Part shown: positions 8,799 through 16,347 of the stretch, in pieces
How the letters are laid out: every line of letters begins with the position of its first letter
Position numbering within the stretch: position 1 is the stretch's first letter
NCBI GenBank assembly: GCA_026395515.1
Contig: JAPLYN010000001.1
Coordinates: forward strand, 1 to 64,000
Origin: Candidatus Peregrinibacteria bacterium
GTDB lineage: Bacteria; Patescibacteriota; Gracilibacteria; UBA1369; LOWO2-01-FULL-3
Reading direction: 5' to 3'
DNA: 64,000 nt
The notes under the pieces: model-generated
Database searches by the model: none
The model's input: only the letters and a program-made list of their open reading frames with translations
What the model was told of the DNA's origin: nothing
Position numbers and translations under genes: made by a program

Positions 8799-9119
8799 AT
8801 GACTACAATCGAATTTCTTAGACAATTTAAACTTGGTGAATATGCTATCTTTGATCTTGTAGCTTCATTTTTAGGAATATATTTACTCTCTCCATTTCTT
8901 TCTAAAATATTTAAAAAAATAAGATTAGATATACCAAAAATAAATTGGATTTATCTCACTTTGCCAATTGGAATTTTAGCCCATCTTCTTGTTGGAAAAA
9001 TAACTCCTATGACTAGAGATTTTCTCGATTTGAATAGTAGCTATTTATTGAAAATATTAATTGTTGGATTACTATTTTTTGGATTAAAGAATATTAAAAT
9101 AATTAAGCACACAAAATAA
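8799..9119 (+). CDS. Small membrane protein of unknown function
   Basis: The 106-aa protein has about three hydrophobic segments (around residues 18-35, 48-65 and 83-98) and a basic C-terminal tail. I recognise no family. It ends directly at a hairpin that serves as terminator and converges on the large RNA-like block to its right. Confidence 0.5.
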   Translation: MTTIEFLRQFKLGEYAIFDLVASFLGIYLLSPFLSKIFKKIRLDIPKINWIYLTLPIGILAHLLVGKITPMTRDFLDLNSSYLLKILIVGLLFFGLKNIKIIKHTK

Positions 9120-9152
9120 AAGGACCACCAATTTTTAATAGTGATCCTTTTA
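9110..9152. terminator. Bidirectional terminator hairpin
   Basis: AAAAGGACCAC pairs imperfectly with GTGATCCTTTT. On the minus strand it is followed by TTTTATTTTG, which would end the large RNA read from 9716; on the plus strand by a weaker TTTT, which would end the gene at 8799-9119. Confidence 0.65.
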
Positions 9153-9716
9153 ATAGCATCTTGCCTAAAACATCCCCCTGTTGTGTAAGATATTTAAAGA
9201 AACTTCACACATAAATGTGCTGCTGAATTGCTTTACGTGGCGACCTTGCGGCGACCCATAAACAGCGAATGTTTCACTGGCGAAAATGTGATGAAAGACT
9301 TCCTTTCATAGTATTAACGTCGTATGGTCTTTGCTTGAACATCATTGCTAATATTCTTGCTCAACCACTGAGAGCTTCATTCTTTATAACCTTGCGGCAA
9401 TAAAGATCGTTAGCACCCAAGAAAACATCAACCGGATCAAATCCAGTTCTTTTTATAAACATCCTTCGAGGCTTTCTCGAGAATGATTATAAAAGGGAAG
9501 TATCCCTGATAAGCATCCCTAACTTCTTGCGAAGTATCAAGCGCAGACAGAATTGTCTTTAATATCAGGTTTTCCTACAAAACTTACTCACTCATCATGA
9601 GAAGGAAAGTTTTAGGAAGAGCAGATGAACTAAGCCCAATAATTAGAGATTTAGTTACTCAACTCTTCCTAAAAGTATTTTTTTTATTTTTGTTTTATTT
9701 CAAAGATCAACTTACA
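9120..9716 (-). ncRNA. Candidate large structured non-coding RNA (~600 nt)
   Basis: This 728-bp gap has no credible ORF but has the signals of one transcript on the minus strand. A strong promoter (TTGCTT at 9750-9745, 17-bp spacer, TATAAT at 9727-9722) is at one end and a hairpin with a T-tract at the other. The body is full of hairpins: a perfect 12-bp stem at 9610-9621/9663-9674, AGACA/TGTCT near 9545-9558, TCGAG/CTCGA near 9467-9481, and ATGAAAG/CTTTCAT near 9291-9309. Stems at 9382-9405 and 9522-9535 are capped by GCAA tetraloops, and a third CC-GCAA-GG occurs near 9244-9251. GNRA loops favour the minus strand. It is not RNase P, tmRNA or SRP RNA as far as I can see. Size and ornateness recall the ROOL/GOLLD kind. 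Confidence 0.65.
9610..9690. other. 12-bp hairpin with T-tract on the plus strand
   Basis: TTTTAGGAAGAG and CTCTTCCTAAAA pair perfectly. Read on the plus strand, a long T-rich run follows, so it could also act as a plus-strand terminator. In the minus-strand RNA it would be the first helix of the 5' region. An inner AACTAA/TTAGTT pairing extends it. Confidence 0.5.
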
Positions 9717-9721
9717 ATAAC

Positions 9722-9750
9722 ATTATACAATAATTTATGGGAAAAAGCAA
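9722..9750 (-). promoter_or_regulatory. Promoter of the large RNA
   Basis: TTGCTT, 17-bp spacer, TATAAT on the minus strand. This is one of the best sigma70-type promoters in the window and has no ORF downstream, only the structured block. Confidence 0.7.
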
Positions 9751-9818
9751 GGGTGATTTTCGTATAAACCTAACCTTAAACTAACAGAAAAAGAAACATC
9801 CTAAAAACATATTTGCTT

Positions 9819-9848
9819 TTAAAAGTCAAACCCTGTAGGATGCTCGTA
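9819..9848 (+). promoter_or_regulatory. Leaderless promoter of the DEAD-box gene
   Basis: A TTGCTT-like -35 and TAGGAT (9836-9841) are 17 bp apart, and the ATG at 9848 lies only 6 bp after the -10. Transcription should therefore begin at or next to the start codon. CATCCTA (9797-9803) and TAGGATG (9836-9842) form an inverted repeat around the promoter, a possible operator. Confidence 0.6.
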
Positions 9849-11173
9849 TGACAAATACAACAAACGGCTTTAACGGCCTCGGCATAGCTCCTGCTTTGCT
9901 AGAAAAAATCGAAAAACTCGGATTTACGACACCAACGCCGATCCAGCAGAAATCAATTCCTATTGCCATTGAAGGTAAAGATATAATTGGTATTGCTCAG
10001 ACAGGAACAGGAAAAACTCTTGCCTTTGGTATTCCAATGATTCAACGTCTCGCCCAGATTAAAGGTGGAGCGTTGATCTTACTTCCTACTCGTGAATTAG
10101 CATTGCAGGTTCACGACAGCTTACTTCCTTTTGCTCAGGCTTTGGGAATTGGTATGGCTGTATTTATTGGTGGAGAATCTATGCATCACCAGATTGCTGC
10201 ACTTCGCAAATCCCCACGTATTCTTATTGCAACTCCAGGTCGTCTTCTTGACCATATGGAACGCAGAACTATTCGTCTCGATAAGGTTTGCGCACTAGTT
10301 CTAGATGAAGCAGATCGTATGCTTGATATGGGTTTTGCTCCACAAATTAAGCAAATTTTGAAAACAATTCCTAAGGATAGACATACTATGCTTTTCTCAG
10401 CGACTATGCCTGCTGAAATAGTGAAGATTGCGACTATGGAAATGAAACTTCCATTACGTGTAGAGGTGGCCCCTGAGGGTACTGCCGCAGAGAGAGTTAC
10501 TCAGGAAATATTTATCGTTAGAAAAGGAGATAAACCACGTTTATTAGTGAAGATTATAGAAGAATACAAAGGTTCAATTATTATTTTTACTCGTACAAAG
10601 AGAGGAGCACATGTAGTGAAAGCTGTTTTGACTGACAGTGGTTGCACATCTGCAGAAATTCACTCAAACCGTTCTCTTGGTCAACGTAAAGAGGCGCTTG
10701 CAGGTTTCAAATCTGGCAAATATCGCGTACTTGTGGCAACTGATATTGCTGCTCGTGGTATTGATGTGAATGGAATTGAGCTCGTGATTAATTACGATCT
10801 TCCAGACGATTCAGATAATTATATTCACCGTATTGGTAGAACAGGACGTGCCGGTAAAGAAGGTCATGCGATTTCTTTCGCAACTTCTGACCAAGGACGT
10901 GATGTAAAAGATATTGAGAGAATTATCAAAGCTGAAATTAAGCTTTCAGAACATCCAGAAGTTCCTGGTGATACATTTATTCAAGGCGCTGTTTCAAGCA
11001 CTCGTCGTTTTGGTGGAAACCGCGGCAGTGGAAGCAGTGGAGGACACCATCCATCAAGACCTAGCGGCCCAAGAGCTGGCGGACGTCCAGGTGGTGGATA
11101 CGGCAGCAGTCACGGCGGAGGACATCGTTCATCCGGTGGTGGCGGTCATCATTCCGGTCAGCACAGAAGATAA
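9848..11173 (+). CDS. DEAD-box ATP-dependent RNA helicase
   Basis: A RhlE-like RNA helicase of 441 aa, cytoplasmic, probably acting in RNA unwinding or ribosome assembly. Motifs in order: Q motif (TTPTPIQQKSIP), motif I AQTGTGKT, Ia LLPTRELALQ, DEAD box VLDEADRML, SAT (LFSATMP), and in the second RecA domain ATDIAARGID and HRIGRTGRAG. After residue ~385 the tail is Gly/Ser/Arg/His-rich (repeated GGGH, GSSGG), an RNA-binding low-complexity extension. The mRNA looks leaderless. Confidence 0.95.
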   Translation: MTNTTNGFNGLGIAPALLEKIEKLGFTTPTPIQQKSIPIAIEGKDIIGIAQTGTGKTLAFGIPMIQRLAQIKGGALILLPTRELALQVHDSLLPFAQALGIGMAVFIGGESMHHQIAALRKSPRILIATPGRLLDHMERRTIRLDKVCALVLDEADRMLDMGFAPQIKQILKTIPKDRHTMLFSATMPAEIVKIATMEMKLPLRVEVAPEGTAAERVTQEIFIVRKGDKPRLLVKIIEEYKGSIIIFTRTKRGAHVVKAVLTDSGCTSAEIHSNRSLGQRKEALAGFKSGKYRVLVATDIAARGIDVNGIELVINYDLPDDSDNYIHRIGRTGRAGKEGHAISFATSDQGRDVKDIERIIKAEIKLSEHPEVPGDTFIQGAVSSTRRFGGNRGSGSSGGHHPSRPSGPRAGGRPGGGYGSSHGGGHRSSGGGGHHSGQHRR

Positions 11174-11836
11174 TTATTCGTGTTTATTCAACTCATTGAT
11201 GGATTCTTGCACTGGCCCCCAACCGTTGGAGCGGCCACTGTAAGTTCCTTGATATTGATTTTGTCTATCGTGCATTCCATGTCTATTCATTGCTTCACCC
11301 ACAGTAACGTCTTGCATATTTAAACTAGCTTTTTCTCTATCCATATCAATCAAAGGAGCAATACTTCCTTCTGTATCAAAGCTCACTTCTTTCGCTCTTT
11401 CAGCAAGAATTCCTCCGATCATCATTACGCCAGTACCAATAAAAGCTAGAATCATTCCAAAACCTAAACTCTTATCTGTTAAATTTACTCCAAACTTTGG
11501 GTGGAAATAAGCTGAAGCTGTGAGTCCAAGCATAAACAAAGAGAGAACACTTCCAGCAATATGCATTTGAGCTTCTTTCATTGGTAATCTTGGCATATTT
11601 TTTTCCATCATTTTCATCGCAATCAAAGCCACAGAAACTGCACCAGAAACAAAAACGAAGAATCCCGCCAAATAAAGTGGACCGGAAATTCCGAGGAATG
11701 TTTCACCAATATTGAATTTATCAACGTCGCTATACCAAGGCATAAAAACGCTGAGAGCTGTAAATAAACCACCTATCATAATTGCCTTTCTTACGAGCGG
11801 CAATTTCATAAATCTTATCTTGAATGAGTCTGGCAT
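11174..11836 (-). CDS. Four-helix membrane protein of unknown function
   Basis: Four hydrophobic segments are evident (starting near AIMIGGLFTALSVFM, LYLAGFFVFVSGAV, SVLSLFMLGLTAS and FGMILAFIGTGVMM), followed by a ~70-residue hydrophilic C-terminus rich in Asn, Gln, Gly and Met. I took the ATG at 11836 because residues upstream of it in the longer frame look non-coding. No family recognised. The stop abuts the helicase stop in a convergent arrangement. Confidence 0.55.
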   Translation of the reverse strand: MPDSFKIRFMKLPLVRKAIMIGGLFTALSVFMPWYSDVDKFNIGETFLGISGPLYLAGFFVFVSGAVSVALIAMKMMEKNMPRLPMKEAQMHIAGSVLSLFMLGLTASAYFHPKFGVNLTDKSLGFGMILAFIGTGVMMIGGILAERAKEVSFDTEGSIAPLIDMDREKASLNMQDVTVGEAMNRHGMHDRQNQYQGTYSGRSNGWGPVQESINELNKHE

Positions 11837-11902
11837 AGAGAAAATTGTTAATTTCAATTTTAAGCATAACTCAAATTGCAAGAATGTAAAGATTCTCTCA
11901 AT

Positions 11903-12727
11903 CTATTTCATTCTTTTTAGTGCCGGATGCCCTAAGATTGACTTCATTTGATCAATGGCAATCTGATTAAGTTTTAATAATCTTTGTTCCGGCGCAATAT
12001 TTTGCTTAATCATTTCCGCATTTAAACTTTCAAGATTTGAAAGAACAATGAGTTGTTCAATTGTTGAATAATCTCGAATATTACCTTCCTTCTTCAAATT
12101 TTGTTCACGCCATTCTTTCGCAGTCATGTTAAATAAAGCTTTATTTAAAATGTCGCCCTCGCTCGCATAAATAAATTTAGAGGGAATTTGGGTGATTTTC
12201 ATTGGAATTAAATTTTGTTTTATTGCATCCGTATGAATCTTATAATTCACCTTTGCCAATTCTCTTTTTACACTCCAACCAAGCGACAATTTCTTATTTT
12301 CATTTTCTTTTAGTCTTTGAAATTCCTTGATTAGATAGAGTTCGAATTCCGCGCTAATCCAAGAGGCGAATTTAAAGGCAATGTCCTTGTGGGCGAAAGT
12401 GCCACCACTATGTCCTTGTTTTGATATAATTCCGACAGCATTTACACCTTCAATCCATTTTTTAGGGGTCATAATGAAATGGTTGAATCCAGATTGAGAG
12501 CTAAACCCGTCGAATTCGACGGGTTTAAAAGTTGGATTATTAATTTTTTCCCATAAACCTAAAAAAACGAGTGTATTTTTATTTCTCATCCAGTTTTTTA
12601 TGATGTCATCAGATTCTTCGGAGTTTTTATACCTCGCAATATCAGTCAGCGAGATATAATCATCCGTATTATTTTTAAATAAAGCAATCTGCATACCTTT
12701 CACTTCAATTTTTACATCTGTTTTCAT
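11903..12727 (-). CDS. KilA-N domain protein
   Basis: The first ~120 residues match the KilA-N/APSES-like DNA-binding domain common in phages and large DNA viruses: DDYISLTDIARYKN, a central KNWMRNKNTLVFLGLWE, and the C-terminal GGTFAHKDIAFKFASWISAEFE, here interrupted for quoting only. The remaining ~150 residues are helical. It is probably of phage or mobile-element origin and may regulate DNA or RNA. It is expressed from copy b of the phased promoter family, ~30 nt upstream of the ATG. Confidence 0.85.
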   Translation of the reverse strand: MKTDVKIEVKGMQIALFKNNTDDYISLTDIARYKNSEESDDIIKNWMRNKNTLVFLGLWEKINNPTFKPVEFDGFSSQSGFNHFIMTPKKWIEGVNAVGIISKQGHSGGTFAHKDIAFKFASWISAEFELYLIKEFQRLKENENKKLSLGWSVKRELAKVNYKIHTDAIKQNLIPMKITQIPSKFIYASEGDILNKALFNMTAKEWREQNLKKEGNIRDYSTIEQLIVLSNLESLNAEMIKQNIAPEQRLLKLNQIAIDQMKSILGHPALKRMK

Positions 12728-12762
12728 GGCAAATTTAGAGTTAAATATTAATTCAACTCAGA

Positions 12763-12818
12763 ACTTTACCGATCAAATCTTAAATTTTCTTAAATAAAAC
12801 TTAAATTATTTCTAAAAT
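12763..12818 (-). promoter_or_regulatory. Phased-TTTA promoter, copy b (KilA-N gene)
   Basis: In the minus sense the TTTAGAA, TTTAAG, TTTAAG and TTTAAG repeats are 10-11 bp apart, then TTTG and a -10 TAAAGT at 12768-12763 at the family's fixed spacing; the TG of the extended -10 is CG here. The KilA-N start is about 36 bp further. Confidence 0.55.
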
Positions 12819-12845
12819 CTTCTATTTTCACCTATACTGGCCATA
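12810..12845 (+). promoter_or_regulatory. Leaderless promoter of the glycosyltransferase gene
   Basis: TATACT at 12833-12838 is followed after 6 bp by the ATG at 12845, with a TTCTAA -35-like hexamer 17 bp upstream. It is divergent from the KilA-N promoter and shares the same AT-rich region. Confidence 0.55.
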
Positions 12846-13948
12846 TGAAAATCGCTATTGATATTCGTTGCGCCGGTGGAGAGAAGGCTGGAAAAGGCTG
12901 GTATACTTTTCATCTCGTACAAAACTTGCTTAAGCTCGACGATAAAAATGAATACATTCTCTACGCTCGAGATGGAATTCCTGGCTTTGGTGAATTCAAA
13001 AACGCTCGTATGAAACTTTTTTCCAGCAAGGGAATGCTCTGGCATTACCAAGTCGCTCGCGATGTAAAAAAAGAAAACGTCGATATTTTTTTCGCGCCAT
13101 CCAGCTACATTATTCCAAGTATTCTGCCAGCTACTATAAAAACTGTTTTGACTGTTCATGATCTAGTAGCCTTCATTTATCCAAATACTCACAATAAAAA
13201 AGCGACAATTATTGAGAAACTTCTCCTGCGTCGCGCTTTGCGTCGCGCCGCTCATGTCTGCGCTGTATCCGAGAATACTTGCACTGATATTTTACAAAGA
13301 TTTCACTATGAACCAAATAAAATCGATGTAATTTATTGTGGAGCGAGCGATGAATTTAAGCCTGTTTCTAAAGAAAAAATCCAGGATTTTATTGTGAAAA
13401 CAAATCTTCCTGAAAAGTTTTTTCTCGCTGTCGGCACTTTAGAACCTCGCAAAAATTATTTACATTTAATCAGAGCTTTCAAAGAGGTTAGTGATAGATA
13501 TCCAGATCATCATTTGATAATTGTCGGCAAGGAAGGTTGGGATTTTGAAAAAATTCATGAGGCAATTAGGGCAAATTATCTCAATAAAAAAGTCCATCTT
13601 CTAGGATATCTTTCCAATAAAAGTCTCGTAAATTTATTTAGTCTCGCTAAGGCTTTAGTCTTTCCATCTTTTTATGAAGGATTCGGAATTCCGCCTCTGG
13701 AAGCCATGCAATGCGGTTGTCCGGTCATTGCTTCTCACACATCTTCCATTCCCGAAGTAGTGGGAAATGCCGCGCTACTCGTGAATCCAGAAAGCCATAT
13801 GCAAATTGCTGAAGCGATGTTGAAAATAATTAAAGATCCGGAACTCGCAAAAGAACTAAAAGAAAGAGGGTTTAAACAATCTGAAAAATTTTCTTGGGAA
13901 GAGTCTGCAAAGAAACTCCTCAAAATTTTCACAAAAATCTCCAAATGA
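12845..13948 (+). CDS. GT4-family glycosyltransferase
   Basis: A GT-B fold glycosyltransferase of 367 aa. The N-terminal half has IDIRCAGG and KAGKGWYTFHL, the donor-binding half has FLAVGTLEPRKNY, and the family signature PSFYEGFGIPPLEAMQCGCPVIAS carries the EX7E pair (shortened here: EGFGIPPLE). It transfers an activated sugar to a lipid or polysaccharide acceptor at the cytoplasmic membrane. The stop overlaps the start of the phosphatase gene by ATGA, so the two are co-translated. Confidence 0.92.
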   Translation: MKIAIDIRCAGGEKAGKGWYTFHLVQNLLKLDDKNEYILYARDGIPGFGEFKNARMKLFSSKGMLWHYQVARDVKKENVDIFFAPSSYIIPSILPATIKTVLTVHDLVAFIYPNTHNKKATIIEKLLLRRALRRAAHVCAVSENTCTDILQRFHYEPNKIDVIYCGASDEFKPVSKEKIQDFIVKTNLPEKFFLAVGTLEPRKNYLHLIRAFKEVSDRYPDHHLIIVGKEGWDFEKIHEAIRANYLNKKVHLLGYLSNKSLVNLFSLAKALVFPSFYEGFGIPPLEAMQCGCPVIASHTSSIPEVVGNAALLVNPESHMQIAEAMLKIIKDPELAKELKERGFKQSEKFSWEESAKKLLKIFTKISK

Positions 13949-14586
13949 AAAAAGAAACTCTTTACGCAATCCTGAAATCTCCTAAATTTCTCCACGTCTA
14001 TTTGCCAATTTTAGTTCTAGCGGCAATTATTTTTTATATTGCTCCAGGACATCAAACTTCTACACCAGTGCCTCAATCCGAGCGTCCACTGACTTGGGCT
14101 CAGCCTCTAGCAGATAGTAAAATAGGTAATTTTTATAAAGCGACAGATGGGGTTTATCGCGGTGATAGGCCAACTACCGACGACCTCAAAGACCTTCAAA
14201 ATCGTGGTATCAAAACAATTCTCGACCTCGAATATTTTAATACCGATAGATACAACATCACCGATTCTAAAACAAATTTTAAATTTCTACATATTCGCAT
14301 GAATCCTTGGGACATTGATAATGCGGATATTGTTACTGCGCTCGACGTACTCACAGACAAAAATAATTATCCAATTTACGTACATTGCCAACACGGCTCC
14401 GATAGAACTGGCGTGGTAATTGCAATGTATAGAATTGTCGTCCAAGGCTGGACTAAAGAAGCCGCTATCACTGAAATGAAGGGAGGAGGATATGGCTTCC
14501 ATGTAATCTGGGAAAACATTCCGGAATACATTCAAAACGTCGACATCACGAAAATTAAATCGCTGATGCGGCTCGGAAGCGTCTAG
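13945..14586 (+). CDS. Membrane-anchored dual-specificity phosphatase
   Basis: Start is the ATG at 13945 that overlaps the upstream stop. Residues ~17-33 form one hydrophobic anchor, so the catalytic domain probably faces outside. The phosphatase signature HCQHGSDRTG gives nucleophile Cys148 and Arg154 (CX5R), and the general acid is probably Asp in the NPWDIDN loop at 120-126. The domain resembles the Siw14/DSP type (ATDGVYRGDRPTTDDL at its start). The substrate could be a phosphoprotein, phosphosugar or inositol phosphate; pairing with a glycosyltransferase hints at polysaccharide control. Confidence 0.85.
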   Translation: MKKETLYAILKSPKFLHVYLPILVLAAIIFYIAPGHQTSTPVPQSERPLTWAQPLADSKIGNFYKATDGVYRGDRPTTDDLKDLQNRGIKTILDLEYFNTDRYNITDSKTNFKFLHIRMNPWDIDNADIVTALDVLTDKNNYPIYVHCQHGSDRTGVVIAMYRIVVQGWTKEAAITEMKGGGYGFHVIWENIPEYIQNVDITKIKSLMRLGSV

Positions 14587-15337
14587 TAAAATCGAAACAT
14601 CTTTCAGCCAATTCTCTGGCAATTAAATTTCCACCATCGAGTTTAAATTGATCTTCTCTGGCAAGATGTTCATTCAAAAGACTTTGTAATCCAAAGTGTT
14701 GAAATTGAACTAAGAAATCCGTTATTGATCTCGCTGGCATGATGACCCTACGAGGTTCTAGCAGACGAGTGTCTATCAATACCGGAGCGCCTTCATTATC
14801 TTTTCTGAAATTATGCAGTCTTAAGTGTGCATTTTTATCAAATGGCAATCTTGATATATCTTTCATTGAATCAAAACCTACAAGATCTACCGCCATACCT
14901 TCTTTCTGATACATTTCCCAAGAAGTTATGACTACATCACGAATAGACTCACGAATTACCGTTACGTTATGCAAATCATCTTCTGATACTTCTGAACCTT
15001 CCACGGCTTCCTGAATCATTACGTAGGAAGGATAAAAAGCCGGCTTATCAGTTCTATCTACAGTTATAGAGGCATCATCTAGAATCTGTGTTTTTGCCAC
15101 TCTAGCTACACCATCCATAAATTGATCAAGTATAACTAAATCTTTTCTTGCAGATAAAGGAGAATCATTATCCCATTTTCCCATGATTTCTCTCACCCAT
15201 TTGGCATATTGATGATCCAGAGGACTTTCTCCATTAATACTAACTACTGGTGATGCGAAATGTTGCATTCCCTTCTTGAAATCAGGCTCTACAACTACCT
15301 CTGTTTCCGGAAATAATGATCTTAAAGATTCGAACAT
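14555..15337 (-). CDS. Protein of unknown function with kinase-like C-terminal motifs
   Basis: The ATG at 15337 is used because a good promoter (TTGCCA, 16 bp, TATAAT) ends at 15357, which excludes the longer GTG start at 15388. The 260-aa protein has a segment HLRLHNFRKDNEGAPVLID and then TRLLEP that resembles the catalytic-loop-to-DFG stretch of atypical kinases (N for metal, ID for DFG), preceded by MAVDLVGFD. No P-loop is visible. I infer a kinase-like or pseudokinase fold with low confidence. Its 3' end overlaps the phosphatase gene by ~30 bp in a convergent arrangement. Confidence 0.5.
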   Translation of the reverse strand: MFESLRSLFPETEVVVEPDFKKGMQHFASPVVSINGESPLDHQYAKWVREIMGKWDNDSPLSARKDLVILDQFMDGVARVAKTQILDDASITVDRTDKPAFYPSYVMIQEAVEGSEVSEDDLHNVTVIRESIRDVVITSWEMYQKEGMAVDLVGFDSMKDISRLPFDKNAHLRLHNFRKDNEGAPVLIDTRLLEPRRVIMPARSITDFLVQFQHFGLQSLLNEHLAREDQFKLDGGNLIARELAERCFDFTRRFRAASAI

Positions 15338-15356
15338 AAAATTGGTTAATGTATGA

Positions 15357-15384
15357 ATTATACGCCAAGTGGGGTTTTTGGCAA
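15357..15384 (-). promoter_or_regulatory. Promoter of the kinase-like gene
   Basis: TTGCCA (15384-15379), 16 bp, TATAAT (15362-15357) on the minus strand. The ATG at 15337 follows a ~12-nt leader. Confidence 0.65.
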
Positions 15385-15401
15385 CCACGGAGTCTACAAG
15401 A

Positions 15402-15430
15402 TTGTCGCCACCCCTGATATATGGTACAAT
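15402..15430 (+). promoter_or_regulatory. nadK promoter
   Basis: TTGTCG, 17 bp, TACAAT with an upstream TGG that makes an extended -10. It is divergent from the promoter at 15357-15384. A short leader with an AGGA-type ribosome site precedes the ATG at 15452. Confidence 0.6.
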
Positions 15431-15451
15431 TAAAGCATCCTAACTTAGGAA

Positions 15452-16342
15452 ATGACCCACAAACCAATCACAAAAGTCGGTATCATCTCAAAGCGAAATC
15501 TTTTGGAAATTCCAAAGAACCTAGCTCTTTTGAAACAGCTGACTAAATATCTCAAGGCTAAGAAAGTTGAGATTTTTTATGATAATAATTGCCACAAGAT
15601 TTATACGGATGCCAAAGGCTACAAGAAAGAAGAAATTCTTAGAACTGTAGATATGGCAATTACTCTAGGTGGTGATGGAACTATACTGAAAACAGCTCGT
15701 TCAATTTCTAAACATAAGGTTTTACTTTTCCCTGTAAATCTCGGAAATCTCGGTTTTCTTACTGAGACTAATCCTGACAAAATTTTTGAAACTCTCGATC
15801 TCGTTTTTGATGATAAGTACGTGATTGATAAGCGTTCACTTCTTCGTGCAACTCTCTATAGAAAAAATAAAAAAGTATGCACTTATCTCGCACTCAATGA
15901 TGCTGTAATTAACCAGGGTTCTTTTGCTCGCCTAATTACTATCGATTTGGAAATCAACGGACGTCGCGTCGTGAAGTTCAAAGCTGACGGGGTCATAGTT
16001 GCCACACCGACTGGTTCTACCGCGCATTCTCTTTCTGCTGGAGGGCCTATTGTTCATCCGGGCATAGAAGGTCTCATTATTACTCCGATCTGCCCTAGCT
16101 CGCTTTCTATGAGGTCTATCGTGGTGCCTGGTACGAGACAGATTACCATCACTATTGATACTCAACGTCGCAACGAAGATCTTTCCACTATTGGTCTTAC
16201 GATCGATGGTCAGGATCCTTGCATGCTAAAATTTGGAGACCAAGTAAAAGTCCGCCGCAGCAAGCGCTACCTCTACATCATCCGCACCAAAAACCGCTAC
16301 TACAAAATGCTCAGACAAAAGCTGAACTGGGGTGATGTGTAA
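15452..16342 (+). CDS. nadK: NAD kinase
   Basis: Phosphorylates NAD to NADP in the cytoplasm. The GGDGT motif is at residues 73-77, followed by LGNLGFLTE and the TPTGSTAHSLSAGGPIVHP segment. Length of 296 aa is standard. The last ~58 bp of the gene, including the stop region, occur again at 22149-22206 with two mismatches, on the far side of the giant gene; see the findings. Confidence 0.95.
   Translation: MTHKPITKVGIISKRNLLEIPKNLALLKQLTKYLKAKKVEIFYDNNCHKIYTDAKGYKKEEILRTVDMAITLGGDGTILKTARSISKHKVLLFPVNLGNLGFLTETNPDKIFETLDLVFDDKYVIDKRSLLRATLYRKNKKVCTYLALNDAVINQGSFARLITIDLEINGRRVVKFKADGVIVATPTGSTAHSLSAGGPIVHPGIEGLIITPICPSSLSMRSIVVPGTRQITITIDTQRRNEDLSTIGLTIDGQDPCMLKFGDQVKVRRSKRYLYIIRTKNRYYKMLRQKLNWGDV
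16284..16341. repeat. 58-bp direct repeat, copy 1 (nadK 3' end)
   Basis: From GCACCAAAAACCGC to GGTGATGTGTA. It matches 22149-22206 with two transitions. Together the copies bracket the 5.7-kb gene at 16348-22074. Confidence 0.92.
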
Positions 16343-16347
16343 AAAGC

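Noticed and set aside
9120-9716. The large RNA as RNase P, tmRNA or SRP RNA
   Set aside because: I looked for the RNase P core (GAGGAAAGTC-type), the tmRNA ends and tag frame, and the SRP GGAAGG-type loop; none is convincing on either strand.
12812-13159. Minus-strand ORF inside the glycosyltransferase gene
   Set aside because: It is antisense to a clear GT4 gene with complete motifs.
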